A stretch of 64,000 nt of DNA from Arthrobacter burdickii. GTDB lineage: Bacteria > Actinomycetota > Actinomycetes > Actinomycetales > Micrococcaceae. Positions within the stretch are counted from its first letter, which is position 1; every line of letters begins with the position of its first letter. A program made the translations under genes and the position numbers. Of the stretch, positions 32,815 to 42,652 are shown piece after piece. Below the pieces are notes generated by a model. That model was not told where the DNA came from. It searched no databases and saw only the letters and a program-made list of their open reading frames with translations. The stretch is from NCBI RefSeq assembly GCF_030433645.1, contig NZ_JAROCG010000001.1, forward strand, positions 2,418,001 to 2,482,000, in the 5' to 3' direction.

Positions 32815-33825
32815 GTGGCAACAAGATCACCCGCCGGCCGCAGCAGCGGCTCCAACCAGCAGCCGGCATCGTGGCGTGAGGCGCGTCCCGCCGCCGTCAT
32901 GCTGCTGTCCGGTCCCGAGGACTACCTGGCGTCGAAGGTCTCCGAGTCGATCCGGGCCCAGGTCCGCACCGCTCAGCCCGGGGCGGAGCTCGTCACTTTC
33001 GACGCCGGATCCTACGAGGCGGGCACACTGACCATGCACGCGAGCCCGTCACTGTTCGGTGACTGGAAGGTCATCGAGGTCGCAGGGCTGGCCCAGATGA
33101 ATGATGCATTCCTGGTCGACGCGCTCGCCTACCTCACGGATCCCGCACCGGATGTCGTCCTGGTCATGCGTCACTCGGGCGGCAACCGCGGGAAGAAGCT
33201 GCTCGACGCGATCAAGGCCGTGGGTACCGTCATCGATTGCCAGCCCCTCAAGAAGGACGGCGAGAAAGCGGAATTCGTCACGACAGAGTTCCGGCTGGCG
33301 CGTCGTCGGATCGACCCGGACGCCGTGAGGGCGCTCGTCGCCGCCGTCGGGTCGCAGCTGCCGGAACTCGCGGCAGCCTGCCAGCAGCTCATGGCCGACT
33401 CCGCCGGCGATGTCTCCGCCGAGACGGTGGAGAAGTACTACGGCGGACGCGTGGAGGCTACGGGATTCAAGGTGGCCGACGCGGCGCTGGCGGGACGCAC
33501 GGCCCAGGCGCTGTCCATGCTGCGGCACGCCCTCGCGACAGGCGCGGACCCGGTCCCGATCGTTGCCGCGCTCGCCATGAAGGTCCGTGCCGTCGCGAAG
33601 GTCCACGGCGTCAGGGGGTCCTCGATGCAGCTTGCGAAGGACCTGGGCATGGCCCCGTGGCAGGTCGACCAGGCGCGGAAGGAAGCCCAGCGCTTCAGCT
33701 CGGACGCCCTCGCACGTTCCATCCGAGCCCTCGCCGAGGCGGATGCCCAGGTCAAGGGCGAGTCGCGGGACCCGGTCTACGCCGTCGAGCGGGCCGTGAC
33801 CGTCATCGCACTGGGGGACGGCTGA
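32815..33825 (+). CDS. holA: DNA polymerase III delta subunit
   Basis: 336 residues from a GTG start. Clamp-loader subunit that opens the beta sliding clamp. The AAA-like N-terminal part (VMLLSGPEDYLASK at about 24-37) and the helical C-terminal collar domain are present; the length is typical. The conserved placement directly after comEC and before rpsT supports the call. Confidence 0.95.
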   Translation: MATRSPAGRSSGSNQQPASWREARPAAVMLLSGPEDYLASKVSESIRAQVRTAQPGAELVTFDAGSYEAGTLTMHASPSLFGDWKVIEVAGLAQMNDAFLVDALAYLTDPAPDVVLVMRHSGGNRGKKLLDAIKAVGTVIDCQPLKKDGEKAEFVTTEFRLARRRIDPDAVRALVAAVGSQLPELAAACQQLMADSAGDVSAETVEKYYGGRVEATGFKVADAALAGRTAQALSMLRHALATGADPVPIVAALAMKVRAVAKVHGVRGSSMQLAKDLGMAPWQVDQARKEAQRFSSDALARSIRALAEADAQVKGESRDPVYAVERAVTVIALGDG

Positions 33826-33953
33826 CGGACGGCTGACCGCCGCGGGGCCGTGGCTGTGACCGGGGGATGACGGGGAGTGCGGCCGGCACCAACCGTCAGC
33901 TGTCGGTCATGGCCGTGCGCCCTGCGCCCTGCGGCAAGCTGACAGGACCTGCG

Positions 33954-34376
33954 TTATCGGGTGGTGAGGGCGGCGTGAAGGTCGGTGACCCGTTCGAGGA
34001 TGTCGTCGCGGATCAGGCGCATCCGGTCGATCCCGTCGATGTCGCGCTCGCTGGGCTCGTCGGTGTCCCATCGCTCATACAGGGTGCCCTCGACCTCGTC
34101 GACCTGCGCCTCGGGGCCGAGGATGACGACGAGGTCCGCCCGCTCCTGGTCCTCGACGGTGATCTGCCGGGGGACGTTCCGGCTGATGTCGACCCCTACC
34201 TCGCCCAGGACCTGAGCGGAGAGGTCGTTGACCGCGGAACCCGGCTTCGATCCGGCAGAAGCGGTGGTCACGGAGTCACCGGCGACCCTGTCCATGAGGC
34301 CTGCGGCCATCTGGGACTTGCCTCCGTTCTTCACGCAGACGAACAGGACGAAGGGCTTGTCGGCCTTGAAGCTCAC
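33954..34376 (-). CDS. Low-molecular-weight phosphatase/arsenate reductase family protein
   Basis: 140 residues with the LMW-PTPase/ArsC fold: FVCVKNGGKSQMAAGLM near the N-terminus, then SAGSKPGSAVN, and a DEPS segment near residue 108. The P-loop reads C14-V-K-N-G-G-K20-S, so the arginine that normally binds phosphate or arsenate is a lysine. Activity as arsenate reductase, thiol transferase or phosphatase therefore needs testing. Transcribed away from holA, and followed on its own strand by no linked ars gene. Confidence 0.8.
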   Translation of the reverse strand: MSFKADKPFVLFVCVKNGGKSQMAAGLMDRVAGDSVTTASAGSKPGSAVNDLSAQVLGEVGVDISRNVPRQITVEDQERADLVVILGPEAQVDEVEGTLYERWDTDEPSERDIDGIDRMRLIRDDILERVTDLHAALTTR

Positions 34377-34460
34377 GGGGTGCTCGATTCTTTGGGGCGG
34401 GCAGCTGCCCGGGAAGTCGGAAGGGGATCACTGGGCTTCGGCCGGGATAGGCCCGTTAAC

Positions 34461-34498
34461 GATGTAGGGCCGACTCCGTGAGGAGTCGGCCCTACATC
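34461..34498 (-). terminator. rpsT terminator
   Basis: A perfect 17-bp stem (34461-34477 with 34482-34498) and tetraloop, just downstream of the rpsT stop on the minus strand and upstream of the LMW phosphatase gene. Confidence 0.85.
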
Positions 34499-34512
34499 GA
34501 AGGGTCCGCAGC

Positions 34513-34773
34513 CTAGAGCGCGTTGACCTTCTTGGAGATCGCGGACTTGCGGTTCGCTGCGTTGTTCTTGTGCAGCACACCCTTGCTCACAGCCTTGTCG
34601 AGCTTGCGGCTGGCTGCCTGCAGAGCCGTAGCGGCAGCGTCCTTGTCAGCGCCCTCGACGGCCGTGTTCACGGCGCGGATGGCGGTCTTGAGCTCGGACT
34701 TGACCGAGTTGTTGCGCTGCCTCGCCTTTTCGTTGGTGAGGATGCGCTTCTTCTGGGACTTGATATTTGCCAC
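34513..34773 (-). CDS. rpsT: 30S ribosomal protein S20
   Basis: 86 residues starting GTG ([20 protein letters not shown]), highly basic helical protein binding 16S rRNA. The length and the opening sequence are diagnostic. It is single-gene with its own terminator and opposite to holA and lepA, the usual actinobacterial arrangement. Confidence 0.97.
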   Translation of the reverse strand: MANIKSQKKRILTNEKARQRNNSVKSELKTAIRAVNTAVEGADKDAAATALQAASRKLDKAVSKGVLHKNNAANRKSAISKKVNAL

Positions 34774-35034
34774 GTATGAGAACTTTCTTTGTATTGCGGA
34801 CTGGTCGTGAGGGTATTTCGGCCAACCAAGACTGAGCGGCGTGGGGATACCGTATGGCGATTGGCCAAAGTGCCCGGAGACCTGCGCGGACACACAGCTA
34901 TAAAGGTTACCAGAAACAGGCGCGGAACCCGACCCGTGGTGGTCCGGGCCCGGTCCGGCAACGGGTGGTCAGGGCGTTCAGGAGGGCGCAGGTGGCTCGC
35001 ACCAGGGGAGGCGGGGACTTCCCGCGCCGGTGCG

Positions 35035-35565
35035 CTACGCCAGCAGGTGATCGGGCATCGCTGCGAGCACCTGTTCGAAGCGCCGGCGGGGCAGGACTGC
35101 GCCCTCGCGCCTGATGTCCGCCGGCGGGATCCGCAGGAGGCGGTCGACCTTCACCTCGCTCGGCCGTCCCTGCCGGTCCCAGGCTCCCGTGCCGATATCG
35201 ACGTACCGCTCGTCGTGGTCGCGGGCGTTGTTCCGGTCCCGGCTCGTCAGCATCAGGCCCAGCAGGTCACCGCCGTCGCGCCCGATGAGGAGCACCGGGC
35301 GGTCCTTCCCCTGCGCCGGGTCATCCTCGTAGGGCACCCACGTCCAGACGATCTCGCCCGGGTCGGGCTTGCCGTCACTCGAGGGTGAATAGGCGAGCAG
35401 CGCTTCCTGCCGGCGACCCGTCGTCCTGCGCGTGGCGGCGGGGGCTGCGGAACCGGGTGCCCGGGTGCGCTTCGCACCGCGGCGGGGTGCCTCCGGGGGC
35501 GACGCGCTAGCCGCCCGGACGACGCGAACCGCGAGGGACAGGAGGGAGCGGACCGTGAACGCCAT
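35035..35565 (-). CDS. PemK/MazF-like protein
   Basis: 176 residues. After a basic, alanine-rich N-terminus of about 65 residues the C-terminal part fits the PemK/MazF barrel: PGEIVWTWVPYED, KDRPVLLIGR, LGLMLTSRD, and a beta-rich end. Many family members are ribosome-independent mRNA interferases. No antitoxin gene lies next to it, and the conserved housekeeping location (rpsT-lepA) suggests a domesticated or non-toxic role. Calling it a toxin is not supported. Confidence 0.75.
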   Translation of the reverse strand: MAFTVRSLLSLAVRVVRAASASPPEAPRRGAKRTRAPGSAAPAATRRTTGRRQEALLAYSPSSDGKPDPGEIVWTWVPYEDDPAQGKDRPVLLIGRDGGDLLGLMLTSRDRNNARDHDERYVDIGTGAWDRQGRPSEVKVDRLLRIPPADIRREGAVLPRRRFEQVLAAMPDHLLA

Positions 35566-35749
35566 GCTCGAATCCTAGGCGGACAGTGGCCGCCGGCCCA
35601 GCTGCCGGGGGCAGCGATTCCCGGAGCCGTCCGGCCACGTGGGACACTAAGGGGAGTTGAAACGGCGCGAACCAGCCCCGGCCGCCGCCGATGACGGCAC
35701 GGCTGGGAGCCGCGTGCCGCACCATGTCCCGAAAAAGTGAGGAACCTAC

Positions 35750-37603
35750 GTGTCACCCATGGCCCGCACCGCGCCGGTGCCTGCCTCCACCGATCCGGCG
35801 ATCATTCGGAATTTCTGCATCATCGCCCACATCGACCATGGCAAGTCCACGTTGGCCGACCGCATGCTCCAGCTCACGGGAGCCGTCGAGCAGCGGGACA
35901 TGAAGGCGCAGTACCTCGACCGGATGGACATCGAGCGCGAGCGCGGCATCACGATCAAGTCCCAGGCCGTCCGCCTGCCCTGGGAGGTGGATGGCACCGC
36001 CTACGCCCTGAACATGATCGACACTCCCGGCCACGTCGACTTCACCTACGAGGTGTCACGCTCGCTCGCGGCCTGCGAAGGAGCCATCCTGCTCGTCGAC
36101 GCCGCCCAGGGCATCGAGGCGCAGACTCTCGCGAACCTCTACCTCGCGATGGAGAACAACCTCACGATCATCCCGGTCCTGAACAAGATCGACCTGCCCG
36201 CCGCGCAGCCGGAGAAGTACGCCGCGGAGCTGGCGAGCCTCATCGGCGGGGAACCCGAGGACGTCCTGATGGTCTCCGGGAAGACCGGCGTCGGGGTCGA
36301 GGCCCTCATGGACAAGATCGTGCGCGACCTCCCGGCCCCGACCGGTGACCCGAACGCGCCGGCCCGCGCCATGATCTTCGACTCGGTGTACGACACGTAC
36401 CGCGGCGTGGTGACCTATGTCCGGGTGGTCGACGGCAAGCTCAGCCCCCGCGAGCGCATTCAGATGATGTCCACGCGAGCCAGCCACGAACTGCTCGAGA
36501 TCGGCGTCAGCTCACCCGAGCCGAAGCCCTCCAAGGGGCTCGGCGTCGGCGAGGTCGGTTACCTCATCACCGGCGTGAAGGACGTGCGCCAGTCGAAGGT
36601 CGGTGACACCGTGACCAACCTGGCCAAGCCTGCCGCGGAGTCGCTGGGCGGCTACCAGGATCCGAAGCCCATGGTCTTCTCCGGTCTGTACCCGCTCGAC
36701 GGCACCGACTACCCCGTCCTGCGCGACGCCCTCGCGAAGTTCACCCTGAACGACGCCGCGCTCGTCTACGAGCCGGAGACCTCGGCCGCGCTGGGCTTCG
36801 GGTTCCGCGTCGGCTTCCTCGGCCTGCTGCACCTCGAGATCACGCGGGAACGCCTCGAGCGCGAGTACAACCTCGACCTGATCTCCACCGCACCGAACGT
36901 CGAGTACGAGGTGACCCTCGAGGACAAGCGCATCCTGAAGGTCACCAACCCGAGCGAGTACCCGGTCGGGAAGATCGCCGAGGTGCGCGAGCCCATGGTG
37001 TCCGCGACCATCCTCGCGCCGTCGGAGTTCGTCGGCGCCATCATGGAGCTGTGCCAGCAGCGCCGCGGCATCCTCGGCGGCATGGACTACCTGTCCGAGG
37101 ACCGCGTAGAGATCCGGTACCGGCTGCCGCTGGCGGAGATCGTCTTCGACTTCTTCGACCTGCTGAAGTCGAAGACCCGCGGGTACGGCTCCCTGGACTG
37201 GAAAGCCGACGGCGACCAGGTGTCCGACCTCGTCAAGGTGGACATCCTCCTGCAGGGCGAACAGGTGGACGCGTTCAGCGCCATCACCCACCGCGACAAG
37301 GCCTACGCCTACGGTGTCATGATGACGGGCAAGCTCCGCGAGCTCATCCCGCGCCAGCAGTTCGAGGTGCCCATCCAGGCCGCCATCGGTGCCCGCATCA
37401 TCGCGCGCGAGAGCATCCGGGCCATCCGCAAGGACGTCCTCGCCAAGTGCTACGGCGGTGACATCACGCGTAAGCGCAAGCTGCTCGAGAAGCAGAAGGA
37501 AGGCAAGAAGCGCATGAAGATGGTGGGGCGCGTGGAAGTGCCCCAGGAAGCCTTCATCGCTGCACTGTCCTCCGACGAGTCGAAGGACAAAGCCAAGAAG
37601 TGA
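35750..37603 (+). CDS. lepA: Elongation factor 4 (LepA)
   Basis: 617 residues from a GTG start. A ribosome-associated GTPase involved in translation initiation and elongation quality. G1 AHIDHGKST at residues 26-34, DTPGH and NKID motifs, then EF-G-like domains and the LepA-specific C-terminal domain ending in [18 protein letters not shown]. Length is typical. hemW follows after 30 bp. Confidence 0.98.
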   Translation: MSPMARTAPVPASTDPAIIRNFCIIAHIDHGKSTLADRMLQLTGAVEQRDMKAQYLDRMDIERERGITIKSQAVRLPWEVDGTAYALNMIDTPGHVDFTYEVSRSLAACEGAILLVDAAQGIEAQTLANLYLAMENNLTIIPVLNKIDLPAAQPEKYAAELASLIGGEPEDVLMVSGKTGVGVEALMDKIVRDLPAPTGDPNAPARAMIFDSVYDTYRGVVTYVRVVDGKLSPRERIQMMSTRASHELLEIGVSSPEPKPSKGLGVGEVGYLITGVKDVRQSKVGDTVTNLAKPAAESLGGYQDPKPMVFSGLYPLDGTDYPVLRDALAKFTLNDAALVYEPETSAALGFGFRVGFLGLLHLEITRERLEREYNLDLISTAPNVEYEVTLEDKRILKVTNPSEYPVGKIAEVREPMVSATILAPSEFVGAIMELCQQRRGILGGMDYLSEDRVEIRYRLPLAEIVFDFFDLLKSKTRGYGSLDWKADGDQVSDLVKVDILLQGEQVDAFSAITHRDKAYAYGVMMTGKLRELIPRQQFEVPIQAAIGARIIARESIRAIRKDVLAKCYGGDITRKRKLLEKQKEGKKRMKMVGRVEVPQEAFIAALSSDESKDKAKK

Positions 37604-37633
37604 CCCCGTACGGTTTCGAGGGGGCCGGTCCGC

Positions 37634-38863
37634 GTGCCTAGCGCCCTTCCGCTCGGCCTGCCGGCACCCGAGGACGGCGTGCTGCCTGCTGAGGCAGCAG
37701 AAGGTGCGCTCGACCGCGACTTCTGCCTCTACGTGCACATCCCGTTCTGCGCTGTCCGCTGCGGCTACTGCGACTTCAACACCTACACCTCCACGGAGCT
37801 CGGCGGCGGGGCGTCGCAGGACGCCTACGCCGGATCCGTGCTCGCCGAGCTCGCCCTCGGTGCGCAGGTGCTCCGGTCCTCGAGGATGCCGGCACGGCCG
37901 CTGTCCACGGTCTTCTTCGGCGGAGGTACTCCCACCCTGCTGCCCGCCGAGGACCTCGCGTCGATCCTGCGGGCGGCGACGGCGCAGTGGGGCCTGGCCC
38001 CCGACGCGGAGGTGACCACCGAGGCCAATCCCGATTCGGTGACGCCGGAGTCGCTGCGCGTCCTGAAGGAGGCCGGCTTCACCCGCGTCTCGTTCGGCAT
38101 GCAGTCCGCGGTGCCCCACGTGCTCGCCGTGCTCGACCGCACCCACTCGCCCGAACGCGTGCCGCAGGCCGTGCAGTGGGCTCGCGAGGCCGGCCTGAAG
38201 GTGAGCCTGGACCTGATCTACGGCACACCGGGGGAGTCGCTTGAGGACTGGCGGACGTCGCTGTCCACGGCGTTGTCCTACGGCCCCGACCACATCTCGG
38301 CGTACGCGCTGATCATCGAGGACGGGACGCGGCTCGCGTCGCGCATCCGCCGCGGCCAGGTCCCGCCCATCGACGACGACGACCACGCCGACAAGTACGC
38401 CCTCGCGGAGGAGATGCTGACGGCCGGTGACCTGCACTGGTACGAGGTGAGCAACTGGGCGCGCACGCCCGCCGATGAATGCCGGCACAACCTCGCCTAC
38501 TGGCGTGGCAGCGACTGGTGGGGTGCGGGCCCGGGCGCGCACTCGCATGTCGGCGGCACGCGCTGGTGGAACGTCAAGCATCCGCGCCCGTACGCCGAAG
38601 CGCTGGGTGCCGGACGGTCACCCGCCGCGGGGCGCGAGATCCTGTCGGCGGAGGACCGCTACGTCGAGGACGTCATGCTGCGCGTACGGCTGCGTGAGGG
38701 ACTTCCGACCGCCTCCCTCACGCCACCGGGCCGCACGGCGATCGCCGGGCTGATCGCCGACGGGCTCGTCGAGCCCGCCGCGGCCTTCGCGGGCCGCGTG
38801 GTCCTGACTTTCCAGGGCAGGCTGCTCGCGGACGCCGTCGTGCGGAGACTGTTGCCGGACTGA
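37634..38863 (+). CDS. hemW: Radical SAM heme chaperone HemW
   Basis: 409 residues from GTG. The radical SAM 4Fe-4S motif CAVRCGYC has cysteines at 39, 43 and 46, followed by the HemW-type phenylalanine (CDF). HIPFC precedes it. HemW binds heme and transfers it to cytochromes; older annotation as oxygen-independent coproporphyrinogen oxidase is usually wrong for this subfamily. It lies downstream of lepA, its usual neighbour. Confidence 0.94.
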   Translation: MPSALPLGLPAPEDGVLPAEAAEGALDRDFCLYVHIPFCAVRCGYCDFNTYTSTELGGGASQDAYAGSVLAELALGAQVLRSSRMPARPLSTVFFGGGTPTLLPAEDLASILRAATAQWGLAPDAEVTTEANPDSVTPESLRVLKEAGFTRVSFGMQSAVPHVLAVLDRTHSPERVPQAVQWAREAGLKVSLDLIYGTPGESLEDWRTSLSTALSYGPDHISAYALIIEDGTRLASRIRRGQVPPIDDDDHADKYALAEEMLTAGDLHWYEVSNWARTPADECRHNLAYWRGSDWWGAGPGAHSHVGGTRWWNVKHPRPYAEALGAGRSPAAGREILSAEDRYVEDVMLRVRLREGLPTASLTPPGRTAIAGLIADGLVEPAAAFAGRVVLTFQGRLLADAVVRRLLPD

Positions 38864-38886
38864 GTGCCGGCCGAGCGCGGGCGGTC

Positions 38887-39303
38887 CTAGCGGATCAGGC
38901 GCAGGTTCAGGGTGTACCGGTAGGGCCGGCCACGGTTGACCTGGATGCCCGCATTCACCGAGAAGATCGTGATCGTGACCCAGATGAGGGCGTTCACGAC
39001 GGCGAACACCCCTCCGATCACCGGCGCGAGCGACAGGAGCCAGGCCGCCAGCGCCAGGAGGGTCGGCGGAAGCGTGAAGTTCAGCGCCTCCTTCGACTCC
39101 TGCGCCGTGAACGGGCCCCGGTCCTTGAAGATGAGGAAGATCAGCAGTGAGGGGATAAATCCCAGGATGCCGCCGAAGTGCGCCAGCGTCGCGAACTGGC
39201 GGTCCTCGGAGGCCGTCAGGGGAAGGGCCTGTGCCGGCGTCCCTTCGAACGCGGGCCGGGACTCGCCCCGCCCGTGGTGCTGCTGGTCGGCGGTGTTGGA
39301 CAA
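38887..39303 (-). CDS. DUF4870 membrane protein
   Basis: 138 residues. A polar N-terminus is followed by FATLAHFGGILGFIPSLLIFL and three further hydrophobic segments, then the C-terminal GRPYRYTLNLRLIR, all features of DUF4870 (Tic20-like small membrane proteins). TTG 39303 is preferred because AAAGGA lies 7 bp upstream. Function of the family is unknown. It converges with hemW. Confidence 0.85.
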   Translation of the reverse strand: MSNTADQQHHGRGESRPAFEGTPAQALPLTASEDRQFATLAHFGGILGFIPSLLIFLIFKDRGPFTAQESKEALNFTLPPTLLALAAWLLSLAPVIGGVFAVVNALIWVTITIFSVNAGIQVNRGRPYRYTLNLRLIR

Positions 39304-39381
39304 CGTCAATTCCTTTGCTGGCTGGCGGGATTGTTCCCCCGGACTGTGTCCAAGGATACGTGGTGGCGGCGCCCGGACTGC

Positions 39382-40233
39382 TCAGGCGGTGCCCGGGGGA
39401 GCGGTCAGGAAGTCGATGACCTCCTCCACCCGGCCGAGCAGCGAGGGCTCGAGGTCGGCGTAGGTGCTGACGCCGGCGAGGATCCGCTTCCAGCCGTGGG
39501 CCACGGCCGCCTGGTTGGAGTGCGGCCAGCCGAGCCCGGCGAGAATTCCGGTTTTCCAGTCCTCGTTCCGCGGCACAACGGGCCAGGCGTCGAGTCCCAG
39601 CGCGGCCGGCTTCACCGCCTGCCAGACGTCCACGTAGGGGTGGCCGACGATCAGGACGTGGTGGCGCGCCCCCGGCACGGTCATCGCCTGCTGTGCGATC
39701 CGGGACTCCTTGGTGCCGGGCAGCAGGTGGTCGACGAGGATGCCCAGCCGCCGCTGCGGACCGGGGTCGAACGCGCGAACCGCGCCCGCGAGATCGTCGA
39801 CGCCGTGCAGCGGCTCGACGACGATTCCCTCGAGCCGGAGATCGTCCCCCCAGACCTTCTCGACCAGCTCGGCGTCGTGCTGTCCCTCCACCCAGATCCT
39901 GCTGGCCCGCGCAGTCCTCGCCCGCGCGCCCTCGACGCGGACCGATCCGGACGCGGTCCGGGTGGTCGCCGGCGCTGCGCGCTGCACGGGTGCGACGACG
40001 TGGACGGGCTGTCCGTCGAGGAGGAATCCGTGGCCGAGCCGAAACGTCCGGTGCTTCCCGCGCCGGTCCTCGAGCACCATCACATGCAGCCCGCCGGACT
40101 TCTCGACCCGGACCACTGCGCCGACGAATCCGCTCTGCACGTCCTCGAGGACCATGTCCTTCTCCACCGGGACATCGGGCAGGCTGACCCGCTTCGGAGC
40201 CGTAATATCCTGTGCTCCCCAGCCGTAGTCCAT
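39382..40233 (-). CDS. DUF3097 family protein
   Basis: 283 residues matching the actinobacterial DUF3097 family: an N-terminal beta domain (VGAVVRVEKSGGLHVMVLEDRRG) and a nucleic-acid-processing-like C-terminal half with VEGQHDAELVEKVWGDDLR, reminiscent of a Toprim-type acidic motif, and LVDHLLPGTKESRIA. The function is not established. It is transcribed divergently from hrcA, with the CIRCE element between them. Confidence 0.88.
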   Translation of the reverse strand: MDYGWGAQDITAPKRVSLPDVPVEKDMVLEDVQSGFVGAVVRVEKSGGLHVMVLEDRRGKHRTFRLGHGFLLDGQPVHVVAPVQRAAPATTRTASGSVRVEGARARTARASRIWVEGQHDAELVEKVWGDDLRLEGIVVEPLHGVDDLAGAVRAFDPGPQRRLGILVDHLLPGTKESRIAQQAMTVPGARHHVLIVGHPYVDVWQAVKPAALGLDAWPVVPRNEDWKTGILAGLGWPHSNQAAVAHGWKRILAGVSTYADLEPSLLGRVEEVIDFLTAPPGTA

Positions 40234-40318
40234 CCCGAGCTGTCCTTCCGCCGAGGGCTTCGGCGGTCTGCCGCGGCCCGGGTTCCCAATGCTAACAATC
40301 GGCTCGGACGTACTAGAC

Positions 40319-40345
40319 TTGGCACTTGGGTGTGTCGAGTGCTAA
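40319..40345 (+). promoter_or_regulatory. CIRCE operator
   Basis: Inverted repeat TTGGCACTT-N9-GAGTGCTAA; the right arm is perfect and the left has two mismatches to the CIRCE consensus TTAGCACTC-N9-GAGTGCTAA. It is the HrcA binding site in front of hrcA-dnaJ, so the operon is autoregulated and heat-inducible. Confidence 0.92.
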
Positions 40346-40397
40346 TCGCTCGGAGCCGCCCCCACGCCTGTTCGTGCAGACCCGGAGGTGACATCGA

Positions 40398-41411
40398 ATG
40401 AGTGAACCGCGACGCCTGGAAGTGCTCCGGGCCATCGTCGAGGACTACGTCCATTCGCGGGAGCCCGTCGGCTCCAAGGCACTGGTCGACCGGCACCACC
40501 TCGGCGTCTCCTCCGCCACCATCCGTAACGACATGGCGGTCCTCGAGGAGGAAGGCCTCATCGCGGCACCCCACACGAGTTCGGGCCGCATCCCCACGGA
40601 CAAGGGATACCGCCTGTTCGTGGACCGTATCTCCGAGGTCAAGCCGTTGTCCGCGCCGGAGAAGAAGGCGATCCAGACCCTGCTGGAGGGTGCGGAGGAC
40701 CTCGACGACGTCATGGACCGGACCGTCCGGCTGCTCGCCCAACTCACGAACCAGGTCGCCGTCGTCCAGTTCCCCCGTACGGGCGGGGCGTCGGTCCGCC
40801 ACATCGAATTCGTCCTGCTGGCTCCGCAGCAGATCCTCGTGGTCCTGATCGCGACCAACGGTACCGTCCAGCAGCGCATCGTCCGGACGCACGCGGACAT
40901 CCAGGAAGCCGAGCTCGCGGACCTGAAGCAGCGCATCCTGTCCGCGGTGTCCGGGGTGAGACTGTCGGCGCTTGCGGGTGAGCTGGGCGTCGCGGCATCG
41001 CAGTTGCCCCCCGCGCTGCGGGCGCACGGGGGTACGATCATCAAAGCGCTCGAGCAGCTCGCCGGGCTCGGACGTGAAGACCGGATCCTGCTGGCAGGAA
41101 CGGCGAACCTCGCCAGGTCCACGGGTGACTTCCCGCTCAGCATCGGTCCCATTCTCGAGGCACTCGAGGAGCAGGTCGTCATGCTGAGGCTCCTGTCGGA
41201 GATGGAGTACGACGCCCGCGGCATCTCGGTGAGGATCGGCAGCGAGAACCCCTACGGTGGCCTGTCGGAGGCCTCCGTGGTCGCGACAGGCTACGGTCCG
41301 GACGCCGGAGCGAAGCTCGGGATCCTCGGGCCCACCCGCATGGACTATCCGACGACGATGGCCGCGGTGCGCGCCGTCGCCCGTTACCTCTCGAGGATCC
41401 TCGAGGAGTAG
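40398..41411 (+). CDS. hrcA: Heat-inducible transcription repressor HrcA
   Basis: 337 residues. The N-terminal winged helix (RRLEVLRAIVEDYV ... GVSSATIRNDMAVLEEEGLI) binds CIRCE; GAF-like central and C-terminal dimerisation domains follow. The CIRCE element lies 53 bp upstream and dnaJ about 110 bp downstream, the standard actinobacterial arrangement. Confidence 0.97.
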   Translation: MSEPRRLEVLRAIVEDYVHSREPVGSKALVDRHHLGVSSATIRNDMAVLEEEGLIAAPHTSSGRIPTDKGYRLFVDRISEVKPLSAPEKKAIQTLLEGAEDLDDVMDRTVRLLAQLTNQVAVVQFPRTGGASVRHIEFVLLAPQQILVVLIATNGTVQQRIVRTHADIQEAELADLKQRILSAVSGVRLSALAGELGVAASQLPPALRAHGGTIIKALEQLAGLGREDRILLAGTANLARSTGDFPLSIGPILEALEEQVVMLRLLSEMEYDARGISVRIGSENPYGGLSEASVVATGYGPDAGAKLGILGPTRMDYPTTMAAVRAVARYLSRILEE

Positions 41412-41434
41412 GCACCGGCCCCCGTGGCCGTCCC

Positions 41435-41472
41435 CGGTATTCCGCCGGCACAACGGTATTCCGCCGGCACGA
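41435..41472 (+). repeat. Two-copy 19-bp tandem repeat between hrcA and dnaJ
   Basis: cggtattccgccggcac occurs at 41435-41451 and 41454-41470 in tandem. It may be a recent slippage duplication in a spacer; no promoter or binding motif is recognised. Confidence 0.8.
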
Positions 41473-41519
41473 CCGGCGAGCAGTAGACAGAAATCTCCAA
41501 CAGGAAGTGATGTGCACGA

Positions 41520-42650
41520 GTGAGTAATCACTATGAGGTCCTCGGTGTGGCGCAGGGTGCGACCGGGGAGGAAATCAAGAAGGCGTACCGCAAGCTCGCC
41601 CGGAAGCTCCACCCGGACGTGAACCCGGGTGAGGACGCCGCGGAGGAGTTCAAGCGCATCACGCATGCCTACGAGGTGTTGTCCGACCCGCAGAAGCGGC
41701 GGATCTATGACACGACCGGCAACGAGAACGGCACGGACAACGGCTACGGTGCCGGCTACTCGGGCTCCGGGTTCGCGTTCCAGGACATCTTCGAGACCTT
41801 CTTCGGCGGCGGGGGCCAGCAGGCAGGAGCGCCCTCCCGGACCCGACGGGGCCAGGACGCGCTCATCAACGTGCGGATCGACCTCAAGGATGCCGTCTTC
41901 GGCACCAACAAGAAGATCGAGGTGGACACCGCGGAGGTCTGCCCCACGTGTGACGGGACCTGCTGCCAGCCGGGCACGTCGCCCCGCACCTGCGACATCT
42001 GCGGCGGCTCCGGCCAGGTTCAGCGGGCCGTCCGGTCGATCCTCGGCCAGGTCATGACGAGCGCGCCCTGCGGGACCTGCCAGGGTTACGGCACCGTGAT
42101 CCCCAACCCCTGCCACGAATGCAGCGGCGAGGGACGCGTCCGTGCGCGCCGCACCCTGACCATCAAGGTCCCCGCCGGCGTCAGCACGGGCACCCGCATC
42201 CAGCTCGCCGGCCAGGGCGAGGCCGGCATCGCCGGCGGCCCGCAGGGCGACCTGTACGTCGAGATCCGCGTCAACACCGACTCGACGTTCCTCCGCGACG
42301 GCGACGACCTCCATGTCACGTTGAGCGTGCCCATGACGGCGGCCGCGCTGGGCACCACGGTGCAGCTGGACACGTTCGACGGCGACCAGGAACTGGTCAT
42401 CAAGCCCGGGACGCAGTCCGGCGAGATCATGACCCTCCGCGGGCTCGGCGTCACGCACCTCAGGAACCAGGGCAGGGGAGACCTGCGCGTCCACCTGAAT
42501 GTCGAGACGCCGCGCAACCTGGACCACCAGCAGGAGGAGCTCCTGCGCAAGCTCGCCGAACTGCGGAACGAGGAGTACACGGACGGCCAGCTCGCCAGCA
42601 GCGGTTCCGGCGTGTTCGCACGCCTGCGGGAGCGCCTCGGGAACCGCTGA
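41520..42650 (+). CDS. dnaJ: Chaperone DnaJ
   Basis: 376 residues from GTG. The J domain ([13 protein letters not shown] ... HPDVN, with the HPD tripeptide around residue 33), a Gly/Phe-rich region and four CxxCxG-type zinc repeats (CPTCDG, CDICGG, CGTCQG, CHECSG) precede the substrate-binding C-terminal domain. It is the DnaJ2 type paired with HrcA. Co-chaperone of DnaK; rsmE follows after 2 bp. Confidence 0.97.
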   Translation: MSNHYEVLGVAQGATGEEIKKAYRKLARKLHPDVNPGEDAAEEFKRITHAYEVLSDPQKRRIYDTTGNENGTDNGYGAGYSGSGFAFQDIFETFFGGGGQQAGAPSRTRRGQDALINVRIDLKDAVFGTNKKIEVDTAEVCPTCDGTCCQPGTSPRTCDICGGSGQVQRAVRSILGQVMTSAPCGTCQGYGTVIPNPCHECSGEGRVRARRTLTIKVPAGVSTGTRIQLAGQGEAGIAGGPQGDLYVEIRVNTDSTFLRDGDDLHVTLSVPMTAAALGTTVQLDTFDGDQELVIKPGTQSGEIMTLRGLGVTHLRNQGRGDLRVHLNVETPRNLDHQQEELLRKLAELRNEEYTDGQLASSGSGVFARLRERLGNR

Positions 42651-42652
42651 CC

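Noticed and set aside
35035..35565. Calling a toxin-antitoxin pair
   Set aside because: No antitoxin-like frame is adjacent on either side.
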